A stretch of 64,000 nucleotides of DNA from assembly GCA_003151275.1 (NCBI GenBank), contig PLXC01000159.1:275906-339905 (forward strand), written 5' to 3'. Below, piece after piece: positions 1 through 8,714 of this stretch. Positions within the stretch are counted from its first letter, which is position 1. The number at the start of each line of letters is the position of its first letter. Source of the DNA: Candidatus Melainabacteria bacterium (GTDB taxonomy: Bacteria > Cyanobacteriota > Vampirovibrionia > Obscuribacterales > Obscuribacteraceae). The notes beneath the pieces are model-generated. The model had not been told where the DNA came from. It worked only from the letters and a program-made list of their open reading frames with translations, and ran no database searches. Both the position numbers and the translations under genes were made by a program.

Positions 1-250
1 CGCGCACCACGTCTCTGTTCTCTCTGGCCAATTCTGCGCCGGCAGCGTTGACGTTGCGAGTGATTGCCGCACCAGCCGCGTTCCAATTCTCGCCTGCAGC
101 CTGGGTTGTGCCTCGAGCGTAATTGCCGATGCTTCCCCAAGTATCCGAAATAGCACTTGTCAGATCAGCAAACGCATGACTTGCATGGCTTCCGGCATCT
201 GATCCTTGTCGATTTGCTTCTCTAAATGTATCGGATGAATTTGGGGCCAT
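1..250 (-). CDS. Partial orphan Ala/Ser-rich protein (5' end only)
   Basis: The reading frame opens with ATG at 248-250 on the minus strand and stays open to the window edge, so only the first 83 codons are visible. The start is supported by a GGAG Shine-Dalgarno eight bases upstream. The product begins MAPNSSDTFREANRQGSD and is rich in Ala, Asn, Gly and Ser with no signal peptide; the spacing of hydrophobic residues suggests amphipathic helices. I do not recognise a family. The sparse, polar composition resembles secreted or surface-associated low-complexity proteins, but this is only a compositional impression. Confidence 0.55.
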   Translation of the reverse strand, partial: MAPNSSDTFREANRQGSDAGSHASHAFADLTSAISDTWGSIGNYARGTTQAAGENWNAAGAAITRNVNAAGAELARENRDVVR

Positions 251-466
251 GGTAAATACTCCGAGAGGACCATCGCTGGTCTGGTAAATTGCGGTAAAGG
301 TGAACCGCTTGATTGATATCTTAGGGCTGGGCTGTATCGTAGACCGGTCAAGAGTGTGTCACCGGTGTGTCAGGCAGGCAAAATTCGTACTGCTTGACCG
401 TTCTCAATCGATTCGCGCTAAACTCATCGTCTAATTGCGGAAGCAACTTCTGATGGAGAAAAAAAC

Positions 467-643
467 ATGCTCAAATCCGAAGCAGAACGAGTCATTCGAC
501 GCGCACTCGAAGACACGGGTGCTCAATTCACCGAAGAACAGATTCAAGCTCTATGCATTTTAGTTAACAAGATTGCCAGCACGACCGTCGAAGAAGCCTT
601 AGCATCATGGCGTCCAAGCGGCGGCGGCGGCGGCCATCGCTAA
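467..643 (+). CDS. Small orphan protein, 58 aa
   Basis: ATG at 467 preceded by a clear purine-rich site (ATGGAG, 452-457 region) gives a 58-residue product starting MLKSEAERVIRRALEDTG and ending in a SGGGGGHR tail. The first 48 residues look like a compact helical domain (alternating charged and hydrophobic positions); the five-glycine run is encoded by GGC repeats. It lies 48 bp upstream of the amidohydrolase gene on the same strand and may be cotranscribed with it. No family recognised. Because a longer amidohydrolase reading starting at 607 would overlap this gene out of frame, the presence of this gene supports the later amidohydrolase start. Confidence 0.6.
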   Translation: MLKSEAERVIRRALEDTGAQFTEEQIQALCILVNKIASTTVEEALASWRPSGGGGGHR

Positions 644-690
644 GTAATCTAGTTTCAGTTTTACATCCAAAATTCGAGGATTCATCATAT

Positions 691-1881
691 ATGTCAAATT
701 CCTCAGTGCTCGATCAGGCAAAAAAGCTGCAGACCGAGATCGTCGACTTACGCAGACACCTGCACTCAGAGCCAGAACTAAGCTTCTATGAACACAAGAC
801 CGCTGATCTAGCAGCTAAAAAATTGGATGGACTTGGCTACAAAGTTAAGCGTGGCGTTGGCAAGACCGGTGTGACCGCAGACTTAGGCACGGGCACGACT
901 GTAGCGATTCGTGCGGATATGGACGGGTTGCCAATCGACGAGGCCAACCAGAAAGGTTACGCATCCAAGAACAAAGGCGTCATGCACGCATGTGGTCATG
1001 ATGCCCACGTCTCCTGCGCATTGGCGGCAGCAAAAATTCTGTCGGGCGAAAAGCAAGAATTAAATGGACGAATCCGCATGCTGATGCAACCAGCTGAAGA
1101 ATTCGGCGACCAGGAAGGCAAATCGGGCGCATATCGCATGCTTGAGGATGATGCGCTCGCCGGTGTTGGCGCCATAATCGGGCTGCATATGGACGCCACT
1201 ATCCCGGCTGGGAAAGTGGGCATCATACCTGGCCCAATCATGGCTGCAGCTGACAGTTTCACGGTTACCATCCAGGGTCGTGGCGGGCACGGCGCCTATC
1301 CGGAGACAACTATCGACGCTGTGGTAGTGGCATCTCAAGTGATCGGTTGCATTCAGCAAATTGTTTCAAGACGAATCTCCGCTCTAGAGCCGGCAATCAT
1401 CACCGTTGGCTCATTCCACAGTTCGAGCACACGGGGCAACATCATCTCGGATCACGTGACCTTGGAAGGCACGTTCAGAACATTCAACAAGGACGTGCGC
1501 AAGCAGATCATGGAAGAGTTGGAACGCGCTTGTGCAGTGGCTCGTGTTCTGGGCGGCGACTACAAGATCGAATACGAATTGGGCTATCCAACTACAGTTA
1601 ACGACCCGGAAATTACCGAAATCATGCGTGGAGCCGCGATCGATCTAATCGGCATCGACAACGTTCTGGCCATCAAACCACGAACATGGAGCGAAGACTT
1701 TTCGATGTTTGCTGAAGTTGTACCCGGTGCGTTTATGTTTCTCGGTGCGGAGATTGAAGGCGATCGTCGCAGTCATCACAGTGACACGTTTGATCTCGAT
1801 GAGTCTGGATTATTTATCGGAACGGCGGTACTGGCAGAGACCGCAAAGCGACTAATTAAGCACCTGGAGACCCGCAAGTGA
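691..1881 (+). CDS. M20D-family amidohydrolase (probable N-acyl-diaminopimelate/amino-acid deacylase)
   Basis: A 396-residue cytoplasmic zinc amidohydrolase of the M20D/hippurate-hydrolase group, close to the usual family length of about 390. Visible motifs are RADMDGLP, ACGHDAH (Cys101, His103, His106), the general-base pair in QPAEE (Glu136/137), GLHMD (His166) and HHSDTFD near the C terminus. Start chosen at ATG 691, which has GAGGA ten bases upstream; an in-frame ATG at 607 would add a basic 28-residue extension overlapping the preceding small gene. The stop overlaps the GTG start of dapD (GTGA), so the pair is translationally coupled. In Firmicutes an M20D enzyme (DapL-type N-acetyl-diaminopimelate deacetylase) is paired with an acetyltransferase; here the partner is succinyl-type DapD, so a desuccinylase (DapE) role is a reasonable inference. 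Exact substrate is uncertain. Confidence 0.85.
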   Translation: MSNSSVLDQAKKLQTEIVDLRRHLHSEPELSFYEHKTADLAAKKLDGLGYKVKRGVGKTGVTADLGTGTTVAIRADMDGLPIDEANQKGYASKNKGVMHACGHDAHVSCALAAAKILSGEKQELNGRIRMLMQPAEEFGDQEGKSGAYRMLEDDALAGVGAIIGLHMDATIPAGKVGIIPGPIMAAADSFTVTIQGRGGHGAYPETTIDAVVVASQVIGCIQQIVSRRISALEPAIITVGSFHSSSTRGNIISDHVTLEGTFRTFNKDVRKQIMEELERACAVARVLGGDYKIEYELGYPTTVNDPEITEIMRGAAIDLIGIDNVLAIKPRTWSEDFSMFAEVVPGAFMFLGAEIEGDRRSHHSDTFDLDESGLFIGTAVLAETAKRLIKHLETRK

Positions 1882-2681
1882 AAAAAGATACGATCGACTT
1901 AGCTAAACGTATTGATGAATTGTTCGACGCTAAGTCGACGCCTGCAGAAGCAACGATGCTGATCGACATGGTCATGGAAGGATTAGACCAGGGAACGATC
2001 AAGGTTGTGGAAAAAACAGCCAAGGGATGGCAAACGAACGCTTGGGTCAAGAAAGCGATTCTGCTTTATTTCCGACTCTCACCCGTGCAAAAAATGGACG
2101 AGGGTCATTTCTTTGACAAGATTCCCTTGAAGACTCTGTCGGCGGCGGCCAACCGCATCGTCCCATATTCTTCAGTACGACGCGGCGCTTACATCGGTCC
2201 AAAAGTTGTGATTATGGCGCCTAGTTTTGTCAACATTGGTGCTTACATTGATGAAGGCTCTATGGTCGATTCCCTGGTTCTAGTGGGCTCTTGCGCTCGT
2301 ATCGGCAAGAATGTTCACCTCGGGGCAGGCACCATTATTGGTGGCGTCCTCGAACCGCCAAACAGCACGCCCGTAATCATTGAAGATAACGCTTTTATCG
2401 GCGGCAGCTGCGGAATCTACGAGGGTTGTATCGTCGAAGCCAATGCCGTAATCGGCGCCGGCACTATCATTACTGCCCGCACACCGATCGTGGATATCAA
2501 TACAGGTGAGGAATTCTACGGACGAGTGCCCGAGAACTCAGTTGTCGTGCCGGGCGGACGCCCAAAGAAATACGGCGATCGGGAGTACATTTTGCAAACT
2601 CCGTTGATCATCAAGAAGAGAGATCCTGCGGTAAGTGCCAAACTCGCGCTTGAGGATTCTCTCCGCCAGTTCAACTCTTAA
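1878..2681 (+). CDS. dapD: 2,3,4,5-tetrahydropyridine-2,6-dicarboxylate N-succinyltransferase
   Basis: A 267-residue left-handed beta-helix acyltransferase of the lysine/meso-diaminopimelate pathway, using succinyl-CoA. The C-terminal two thirds carry hexapeptide repeats and the DapD-specific stretches SFVNIGAYIDEGSMVDS, VGSCARIGKNVHLGAG, GGVLEPP and FYGRVPENSVVV. These match the succinyl (DapD) rather than the shorter acetyl (DapH) enzyme, as does the length (E. coli DapD 274). The start is GTG at 1878 inside the upstream stop codon, with GGAG at 1866-1869. An N-terminal helical part (residues 1-75) corresponds to the DapD cap. Paired with the preceding amidohydrolase it would supply the acylation and deacylation steps around the aminotransferase, which is not in this window. 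Confidence 0.9.
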   Translation: MKKDTIDLAKRIDELFDAKSTPAEATMLIDMVMEGLDQGTIKVVEKTAKGWQTNAWVKKAILLYFRLSPVQKMDEGHFFDKIPLKTLSAAANRIVPYSSVRRGAYIGPKVVIMAPSFVNIGAYIDEGSMVDSLVLVGSCARIGKNVHLGAGTIIGGVLEPPNSTPVIIEDNAFIGGSCGIYEGCIVEANAVIGAGTIITARTPIVDINTGEEFYGRVPENSVVVPGGRPKKYGDREYILQTPLIIKKRDPAVSAKLALEDSLRQFNS

Positions 2682-2771
2682 CACCATACACATACACGGT
2701 TACTTACATTGCTTTCGATCAATTGGAGGTGCTATAAAAGCCTCGATTGGCTCCCCACAGTTACCCTTGGC

Positions 2772-3683
2772 ATGATGGCAGAAAAAAGTACTAATTACTT
2801 CGGTTTGCCCGAAGAGTTTTCGAACAAAGATAATTCAAAAGTAGTGATTGTTCCTGTGCCTTATGAGGCAACAGTCAGTTACGGCAAAGGCACGGGCAAA
2901 GGTCCGGCAGCCGTTCTGGAAGCCAGCCAACAGGTGGAGCTATTCGACGACGAGCTTTGGATAGAACCTCATAAAATCGGCATCTACACGCACGCAGCTG
3001 TGCATATGGACGCGGTTATTGGGGCATCGCCAACTGCTTTTCACCAGCTGCACGACGTGATTTCGCCGCTTGTTGAAACCGGAAAGTTTCCAATTTCAAT
3101 CGGAGGAGAGCACTCTCTCTCGCTCGGCGCGATCAAAGCTTGTGCGGAACGGTTTCCCGATCTTTCAATTTTGCAAATAGATGCGCACGGCGACTTACGT
3201 AAATCGTATGAAGGCAATCCGTACAGTCACGCGTCTGTTGCTTATCACGTATACAAAGCGCTTCCACAGCCACTGATCACACAGGTCGGGATCAGAAATA
3301 TCAGTCAGGAAGAAGTGGATTGGCTTGAAGAAGAGAAGCCAAACATCAATATTTTTTGGGCGCGGCAACAAGATCGGTGGAATTTTCACGAAATTATCCA
3401 CACCCTGTCGGACAACGTTTACTTGACCATCGACGTCGACGGTTTAGATTCGTCGGTCATGCCATCTACAGGAACTCCAGAGCCAGGCGGGATGAGCTGG
3501 TATCACTTGATCGATTTGATCAAAGTACTGTGCATTCGCAAAAATGTGGTCGGTGCGGATATCGTGGAACTCGCTCCAATACCAAATCTGCACGGTCCCG
3601 ACTTTTTGGTAGCCAAACTGTTGTACAAACTAATTGGTTATAGATACGCACTTGAACTGGGCGTTACCAAGAAATACCTGTGA
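2772..3683 (+). CDS. speB: Agmatinase/arginase-family ureohydrolase
   Basis: A manganese ureohydrolase of about 303 residues. Metal ligands visible are GGEHS (His114), DAHGD (Asp137, His139, Asp141) and DVDGLD (Asp221, Asp223), with the family signature TGTPEPGG just after. The last motif lacks the DP of many arginases (DGLDSS), which is typical of agmatinase-like members. The start is uncertain: ATG at 2772 or the adjacent ATG at 2775 begins the conserved region but has no clear ribosome site; a TTG at 2709 would add 21 residues that do not look conserved. A GGAGG at 2725-2729 has no suitable start behind it. If agmatinase, it yields putrescine and urea. The symbol is given on family similarity and the substrate is inferred. 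Confidence 0.8.
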   Translation: MMAEKSTNYFGLPEEFSNKDNSKVVIVPVPYEATVSYGKGTGKGPAAVLEASQQVELFDDELWIEPHKIGIYTHAAVHMDAVIGASPTAFHQLHDVISPLVETGKFPISIGGEHSLSLGAIKACAERFPDLSILQIDAHGDLRKSYEGNPYSHASVAYHVYKALPQPLITQVGIRNISQEEVDWLEEEKPNINIFWARQQDRWNFHEIIHTLSDNVYLTIDVDGLDSSVMPSTGTPEPGGMSWYHLIDLIKVLCIRKNVVGADIVELAPIPNLHGPDFLVAKLLYKLIGYRYALELGVTKKYL

Positions 3684-3700
3684 CGCGCATATCAGCGTCA

Positions 3701-5038
3701 CTAAGACATATTTGAAACCGCGTGCTGTCCTGTCAGTTCTTTAACCAGGCTGAGAAGAGCTCGGTCGCTACCTTTTGCACCGATCAGGGAAATACCGAGT
3801 TTCATCTTTCCGACAGGAATTGGAATACTCACCTGCGGAAAACCATAGCATGACGCCAAGGTTGTAATGCAAATATTCCTGTTGCGATTGTCTTGCAACT
3901 GTCCTTCACTGGCGGATTTGAGCGGTGGCGGTCCCCACGTAGTAGGCAAACAAATAATTGAATTCCGGTCCACCACTTGATCACTGTGCTCCAATAATTC
4001 AGCTCGCGCAGCAGAAGCTTTAGCAAATGATGCGTCGCTTATTTCCTTGCATGAATAAATTCGCTGCCTAATGCTTGGCGCCAAATTCGGTTTTACTCTC
4101 TCGAGCCACTCTCCGTGGCACAGCCAGGCTTCCCTCGCTCTCACTATCGTGAAAACATCGTAAACTTCTCGACCTAATTTGTAAAGATCTTCGTAGCGCA
4201 CAGTCTGAAAATTCTGTTTCAAAGCCTCGACAAAAGACACCATATACGGTACCACAAGAGGATCCAAAACTGATTCAAATTGATCAGGAAGAATGAGGTT
4301 GATCGGTCTCGGTCCGGGATCCGAACTCAAACCTGCATTACTCTTCGGATTGGGATTTGAACTGAACCTCGAACGCTGCTCCGAATTGGGTCGAGTAACA
4401 GGATCCAAACTCGGACTGGACTCCGAAATCGGTTTTGAAACAGGATTTGAAAGCACATCCGAACTCGAATCCATCTTTAGAAGAACGTTGGCGACTTGTT
4501 CTAACAAGTCAGCGGAGGTGGCGAACACGCCGACGGTATCGAATGAGGGTCCAAGCGGCAAAACACCTTCGGAAGAAATAAAATCGTGGGTCGGACGGAA
4601 ACCAAATATGCCGCAGTAGCTGGCGGGTACGCGCACAGATCCGGCTGTATCTGTTCCTAGAGAAAAGTCCACTTCTCCCCTTGCCACCAGCGAAGCTGGT
4701 CCGCTCGAAGATCCACCAGGGATTCGATCAGGCGCCTGCGGGTTAATCGGAGTACCGTAGTGAACGTTGATACCATCCAAACTGCATGCCAATTCGTCAG
4801 CACAGGCATTGGCTATAAGATGAGCCCCAGTAGCTAACAATTGTTGCACTGCCACGGCATTAGTAACAGCGGGCGCATGTGTCGCTTTCCAATCAGGATT
4901 GCCAAACCCGCTTGTATAGCCAACCACATTGAACATATCTTTGACGGCGAAAGTTAGCCCGTCAAGCTGTCCAGGAGAAGTGGGTGGCACATCCAACTTG
5001 TCGATGATGCCGTCAAAACGGTCCGTATCATTTACCAT
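3701..5038 (-). CDS. Amidase-signature family amidase with Ser/Pro-rich insertion
   Basis: A 445-residue amidase-signature enzyme. The Ser-cisSer-Lys triad is visible as Lys33 (AVKDMF), Ser in GGSSSG (110-112) and the nucleophile Ser134 in GTDTAGSVRVPAS. ATG at 5036-5038 follows GGAG on the minus strand. It resembles small amidases related to GatA, but lacks the length of GatA and there are no gatB/gatC neighbours, so a role in tRNA amidation is not supported. Residues about 190-245 are a low-complexity stretch of Ser, Pro and Asn, encoded by a degenerate DNA repeat (4300-4480), sitting between catalytic core and C-terminal part. The gene is convergent with the ureohydrolase, the stops being only 17 bp apart. 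Substrate unknown. Confidence 0.85.
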   Translation of the reverse strand: MVNDTDRFDGIIDKLDVPPTSPGQLDGLTFAVKDMFNVVGYTSGFGNPDWKATHAPAVTNAVAVQQLLATGAHLIANACADELACSLDGINVHYGTPINPQAPDRIPGGSSSGPASLVARGEVDFSLGTDTAGSVRVPASYCGIFGFRPTHDFISSEGVLPLGPSFDTVGVFATSADLLEQVANVLLKMDSSSDVLSNPVSKPISESSPSLDPVTRPNSEQRSRFSSNPNPKSNAGLSSDPGPRPINLILPDQFESVLDPLVVPYMVSFVEALKQNFQTVRYEDLYKLGREVYDVFTIVRAREAWLCHGEWLERVKPNLAPSIRQRIYSCKEISDASFAKASAARAELLEHSDQVVDRNSIICLPTTWGPPPLKSASEGQLQDNRNRNICITTLASCYGFPQVSIPIPVGKMKLGISLIGAKGSDRALLSLVKELTGQHAVSNMS

Positions 5039-5173
5039 GCCATGCGCTCCTGGGGAATCCGGTCCTGGATTTTATCTCCATTATGCAGAAACTTCTGGGG
5101 GCAGCTGCGCGTAATGCAGAGTTGTTGGCGCTCCCAACTCGGTGCGACCTGAACCTGAGATGGCCTCCAGCAG

Positions 5174-5674
5174 ATGGGGGCCGCGGCGGGCAGTATCGAG
5201 AAGCTCGGTGTCGGCGACAAAGCAATGATTGGCAAGGACGCTTCCGATGCCGGCAAAGAAAGCACGGTCATCTCCGCTGACATAGCGAAGCTCTCCACAC
5301 TAGATCCAAAATCACCGTTAGTCCAAAAGCTTATCGCTGATATCGGCAGTAAAGCTGGGTTGGTCGGACGGGAACTGGGCGACATTAAAGACGAACTTGG
5401 CTTTATTGATCACGACAAGAAGGATCTCGCCCACGACAATGGCATCATCGACGCGATCACTCATCTGCAGAAGGGGCGGATGGATTCGAAGGCGACTGAG
5501 CACCTGATCAAACTGCTGCAGCAGGACAATCAAAGCAAGCGCGAGACCGGGAAATTGCGGCGCGATGATCTGAAAAGTGAGCCCGAGTACATTCGAGCTG
5601 ATGCGGCAGATATTAAAATAAATGAGCAGATCCTGTCGGCTTTGGGCCAAAATCTATATCCGCCAAAACCGTAA
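5174..5674 (+). CDS. Orphan helical protein, 166 aa
   Basis: A 166-residue highly charged, soluble-looking protein starting MGAAAGSIEKLGVGDKAM. An in-frame stop at 5156-5158 limits the start to ATG 5174, which has only a weak ribosome site. Long amphipathic helices with Lys/Asp/Glu-rich faces (LGDIKDELGFIDHDKKD and similar) dominate; no signal peptide, membrane segment or catalytic motif is seen. It ends in LYPPKP and is followed 65 bp later by a strong terminator. The gene is divergent from the amidase. Family not recognised; helical bundle or DNA-associated protein would fit but cannot be shown. Confidence 0.6.
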   Translation: MGAAAGSIEKLGVGDKAMIGKDASDAGKESTVISADIAKLSTLDPKSPLVQKLIADIGSKAGLVGRELGDIKDELGFIDHDKKDLAHDNGIIDAITHLQKGRMDSKATEHLIKLLQQDNQSKRETGKLRRDDLKSEPEYIRADAADIKINEQILSALGQNLYPPKP

Positions 5675-5738
5675 GCCCAGTGTCAAGGTCGCACAAACGC
5701 TTTGCTTGAATGAGCAGTGAATAATCACACTGCATGCG

Positions 5739-5768
5739 AAAAGAGATCGATTTCTCGATCTCTTTTTC
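5739..5768 (+). terminator. Rho-independent terminator
   Basis: A perfect 12-bp stem (AAAAGAGATCGA at 5739-5750 with its complement at 5755-5766) closes a TTTC loop and ends in a T run. It follows the orphan gene ending at 5674. The A run on the left arm means it could also work on the minus strand. Confidence 0.85.
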
Positions 5769-6056
5769 TAGAAAGCAGATTGCTAGCCGCTGAAAATCAA
5801 ATTTTGTGGGAATTATTCACTCGATAGACATACCTCTCAGATAGCTGTAACTCTTACGTTGATTTAGAATCGACCTGTCACCCCTGTCAGGTCCGGAACA
5901 TGGTGGATTTGGCTTTTAATGGCTCGTTTGGAAGACTAGCAACACCCCTTTGCCTTGAATTCCTTCGTTTGCACTTCACCTCGTCCTGTTCACGTACGCT
6001 TATATCCATGACAACTATTTTCTGGACACAATTCGACATTAACGATTGCTAATCTT
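5769..6056. other. Intergenic region, no gene seen
   Basis: Between the terminator and tadA there is no convincing reading frame or RNA gene. The region should hold the tadA promoter, but I could not pick -35/-10 boxes with confidence. Confidence 0.5.
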
Positions 6057-6515
6057 ATGACTGCCCAAAAAGACCATTGCCACTGGATCAATATTGCCAT
6101 CAAAGAGGCGCTCCTGAGTGGAGACGACGTCCCAGTTGGTTGCATCATCCTCTTAGGCGACGAAATCATCGGCAGAGGGCATAATGAAAGGGAGACAACA
6201 GGCGACCCGACTGCCCACGCCGAAATTGTGGCAATCAGACAAGCAGCGCAAGCAATCGGTGCATGGCGTTTATCGGGCACCACTTTATATACAACATTAG
6301 AGCCTTGCCCCATGTGCGCTGAAGCGATGATTCAATCTCGAGTCGCGAAAGTCATTTTCGGCGCCTACGACAATGCCTCTGGAGCGGTGGGGTCAAAGTT
6401 CAACCTCTTCTGCAGTGGGCGCATCTATCCGATCCCAGAGGTTTTAGGCGGTGTGGAAGAAGGAGCCTGCAGAAAAATTTTGGTTGACTACTTCGCTCAA
6501 AAAACCAAGCGCTGA
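6057..6515 (+). CDS. tadA: tRNA-specific adenosine-34 deaminase
   Basis: A 152-residue zinc deaminase that converts A34 to inosine in the tRNA-Arg(ACG) anticodon. The cytidine/deoxycytidylate deaminase core is complete: HAE (His54, Glu56) and PCPMC (Cys84, Cys87), with the TadA-typical stretches GCIILLGDEIIGRGHN upstream and FGAYDNASGAVGS downstream. Length matches the family (about 150-170). ATG 6057 is the first usable start, with no strong Shine-Dalgarno. The stop TGA at 6513-6515 directly abuts the ATG of the next gene, so the TPR gene is probably translated from the same transcript. Confidence 0.93.
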   Translation: MTAQKDHCHWINIAIKEALLSGDDVPVGCIILLGDEIIGRGHNERETTGDPTAHAEIVAIRQAAQAIGAWRLSGTTLYTTLEPCPMCAEAMIQSRVAKVIFGAYDNASGAVGSKFNLFCSGRIYPIPEVLGGVEEGACRKILVDYFAQKTKR

Positions 6516-8273
6516 ATGAACTTTTGTCGCATCATTACTGGGATTCTTTGCTTATGCATTCTGGCATCGGTTGAGACGCAGGCAAAACCCATTGCCACCA
6601 AATCCGGTGCTAAACTAAAACCATCCTTGTTCGACGAAGGCATCGGGCACTTACAAGCTTTTGAAAGCGCCAAGGCGCTGCGCTGTTTTTCCCGCGCATT
6701 TCTGGTGTCGAAACCTTCCTCAAAAAACTTTAGAGCGGATATGTTCGTCATGATCGGGCGCGCCTTCCAATTCGACGAAAATGATATTGCAGCGGTTCAG
6801 GCTTTCGGGATAGCAAATGCCCTGCGACCGAACAATCAAACAACGGTGGCCTATCTTGCAGATGGACTACAAAGATGCGGGCGTTTTGATCAAGCTGCAC
6901 CTTATCTCAAATGGCTGCTGGCGCAGAAAGAAAAGACGGTTGTGTCTCTCGAAACCCTTGCCCTTGCCAACTCTCGCGTCTCCGATAACAAGAAAGCAAA
7001 AAGCTATATTGACCTGGCGCTGTCCGATCCCTCAAACAAAAACAACGCGCATCTTCTCGTCATGAACGCTCGCGTTTTGACAAAATTGGGACTAAGCAAC
7101 ATTGCTCGCCTGCAGTATCAGCAGGCGTCAGATGCCAGTTCCAGCAAGTATTTGAAAAATCTGTATCAAGCCGCGTCCCTGTTGATTGCCGGAAAGAAAG
7201 AGGAGCAATTAACGCTTCTATTGGCTGCAGGAGCCGCACAACCAAACGATCCTATCTGGCAGTCGGACATCGGCGATTACTACGCAAGTTCCGGCCAGAA
7301 ACAACTTGCCCTCGACCATTACAACAAAGGCATGTCCAACCGTGTCTGTGCAAAGGCGTTCCAACACGCTGCCGTTTTCCTCACCGAAGAAAAACGCTTC
7401 TCAGATGCACACAACTGCCTTAACTATTTGGCGAAACTAAAGCCCTGGGCTGGGGAGGTACATCTGTACGATGCCTCGATTTACCAAGCGCAAAAGGATT
7501 ATAAAAACGCAGAACTGCAACTTGAGCAGGCTCTTGCAATTAATCACTTTTCGGAGGCAGCCTTAACAGAATTAGCTCGCTGTTACAGCAAAGAATCGCG
7601 CCTCGACATGTCGCGCCAGGCATTCGCCGAAGCTGTGAAAAAATGTCCGAACTCAGTTTATTTGTGGAGAAAGCGCGGCGATCTCGAAGCCAAGATGGGA
7701 GACGATGACGAGGCACGACGCTGCTATCAGAAAGTGATCGACCTCACTTCAAGCCAAACAGCCCAATACAACATCCTTATGTTGAACGATATCGCCATAG
7801 CTTACTCCAAGCTCGGGGCGCGATATTATCGAGACCATGAGTACCAAAAAGCTCTAGCTTCAGCCAAGCTTTTTAACCAGCTAAAATTTGATCCTGCCTT
7901 GCCGGCATGGTTGACGATAGTGCACCTGCGCCCAGGGCGACTTCAACCAGGCAAAACTGATATTGAAAAAGAATACGTCAACCACATTTTATTAGCCGAC
8001 ATGCTCAGGGAAGCGCGCCTGAACGATTGCATCGCGGAGTACCGTAAAGCAGAAGCGCTAAAGTCCGACGATATTGATCTGCATAGCTATTTGCTGAATG
8101 CCTTGGATGAAAAAGGCGATTGGCTGGAATCAGCCAAAGAAGACGTTGTTCTTTCGAGCAAGTTGGTAAATAGCGTACCTGCTGCAATCAAACGGCTAAC
8201 GGAAAAGAAAGCTCCTGCTAAGACTGCAGATAAAGTGCTTGCGCCAGCTAGCACTAAGCAAGATTTGCGCTAG
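6516..8273 (+). CDS. Secreted/periplasmic TPR-repeat protein
   Basis: A 585-residue protein with an N-terminal signal peptide (MNFCRIITGILCLCILA, cleavage likely after ETQA-KP) followed by TPR units across most of residues 35-560. Repeats are recognisable by the A..Y.....A..A helical pairs, for example KNAELQLEQALAINHFSEAALTELA. A Pro/Lys/Ala-rich tail follows. It should act as a protein-interaction scaffold outside the cytoplasm. It starts at the base after the tadA stop, which suggests coupling, though a functional link to tRNA editing is not implied. The partner is unknown. Confidence 0.8.
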   Translation: MNFCRIITGILCLCILASVETQAKPIATKSGAKLKPSLFDEGIGHLQAFESAKALRCFSRAFLVSKPSSKNFRADMFVMIGRAFQFDENDIAAVQAFGIANALRPNNQTTVAYLADGLQRCGRFDQAAPYLKWLLAQKEKTVVSLETLALANSRVSDNKKAKSYIDLALSDPSNKNNAHLLVMNARVLTKLGLSNIARLQYQQASDASSSKYLKNLYQAASLLIAGKKEEQLTLLLAAGAAQPNDPIWQSDIGDYYASSGQKQLALDHYNKGMSNRVCAKAFQHAAVFLTEEKRFSDAHNCLNYLAKLKPWAGEVHLYDASIYQAQKDYKNAELQLEQALAINHFSEAALTELARCYSKESRLDMSRQAFAEAVKKCPNSVYLWRKRGDLEAKMGDDDEARRCYQKVIDLTSSQTAQYNILMLNDIAIAYSKLGARYYRDHEYQKALASAKLFNQLKFDPALPAWLTIVHLRPGRLQPGKTDIEKEYVNHILLADMLREARLNDCIAEYRKAEALKSDDIDLHSYLLNALDEKGDWLESAKEDVVLSSKLVNSVPAAIKRLTEKKAPAKTADKVLAPASTKQDLR

Positions 8274-8714
8274 TTCGCAGCTTTGCGCTAATTGCTTAAT
8301 TTTTCCTTTATCTTTTGTAAAGCCAAGTGCCTAGCAGGGCTGGAGCACTTCGGTACCTACCCCACAAATGGGTAATTATTAGGCAGCAGTCCAGGATCGT
8401 CCGCCAACGAAGACAGCTCAAAGGCAAGTCTTTCCAGACAACCTGAGATTTACCCAGCTTCTCACCCCACATTGCACTGACTCCGGTAGCCAAGCTAGTG
8501 TAAAAGCCTATTTTTCAATAAACCACATAAGAGCCTCCTCAAGAACCAAAACCTTTCTTCTTTTGAAACACCTTTAACTTCGCCTGCACAGGTGTTGTAC
8601 GAGGTTCTCTTAAGTCAGGTTTCGGATTCTGCTGGTCTTTGTGGTGCGCGAAACCCTGTATCGGGGCTGGTTTTCGCTTGAATTCATTCCCGAATCAGTA
8701 ACGAAGGAGAGTGT
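8274..8714. other. 441-bp intergenic region, possible structured RNA
   Basis: No supported reading frame. Local inverted repeats are present: TACCC..GGGTA around 8357-8373 and AACACCT at 8567-8573 with AGGTGTT at 8590-8596. The second lies about 120 bp upstream of the next gene. The segment 8320-8510 is GC-rich compared with its flanks, as a small RNA would be, but I could not match it to 6S, tmRNA, SRP or RNase P RNA. Confidence 0.25.

Noticed and set aside
607..690. N-terminal extension of the M20D amidohydrolase
   Set aside because: It overlaps a better-supported small gene out of frame and is a run of Arg followed by unconserved residues; ATG 691 has a ribosome site.
5083..5280. Frameshifted upstream part of the 5174 orphan
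   Set aside because: The alternative frame does not resemble protein, and the 5174 start is bounded by an in-frame stop at 5156.
8308..8493. Minus-strand 61-codon ORF in the gap after the TPR gene
   Set aside because: Trp/Cys-rich chance frame without ribosome site; the stretch looks more like structured non-coding sequence.
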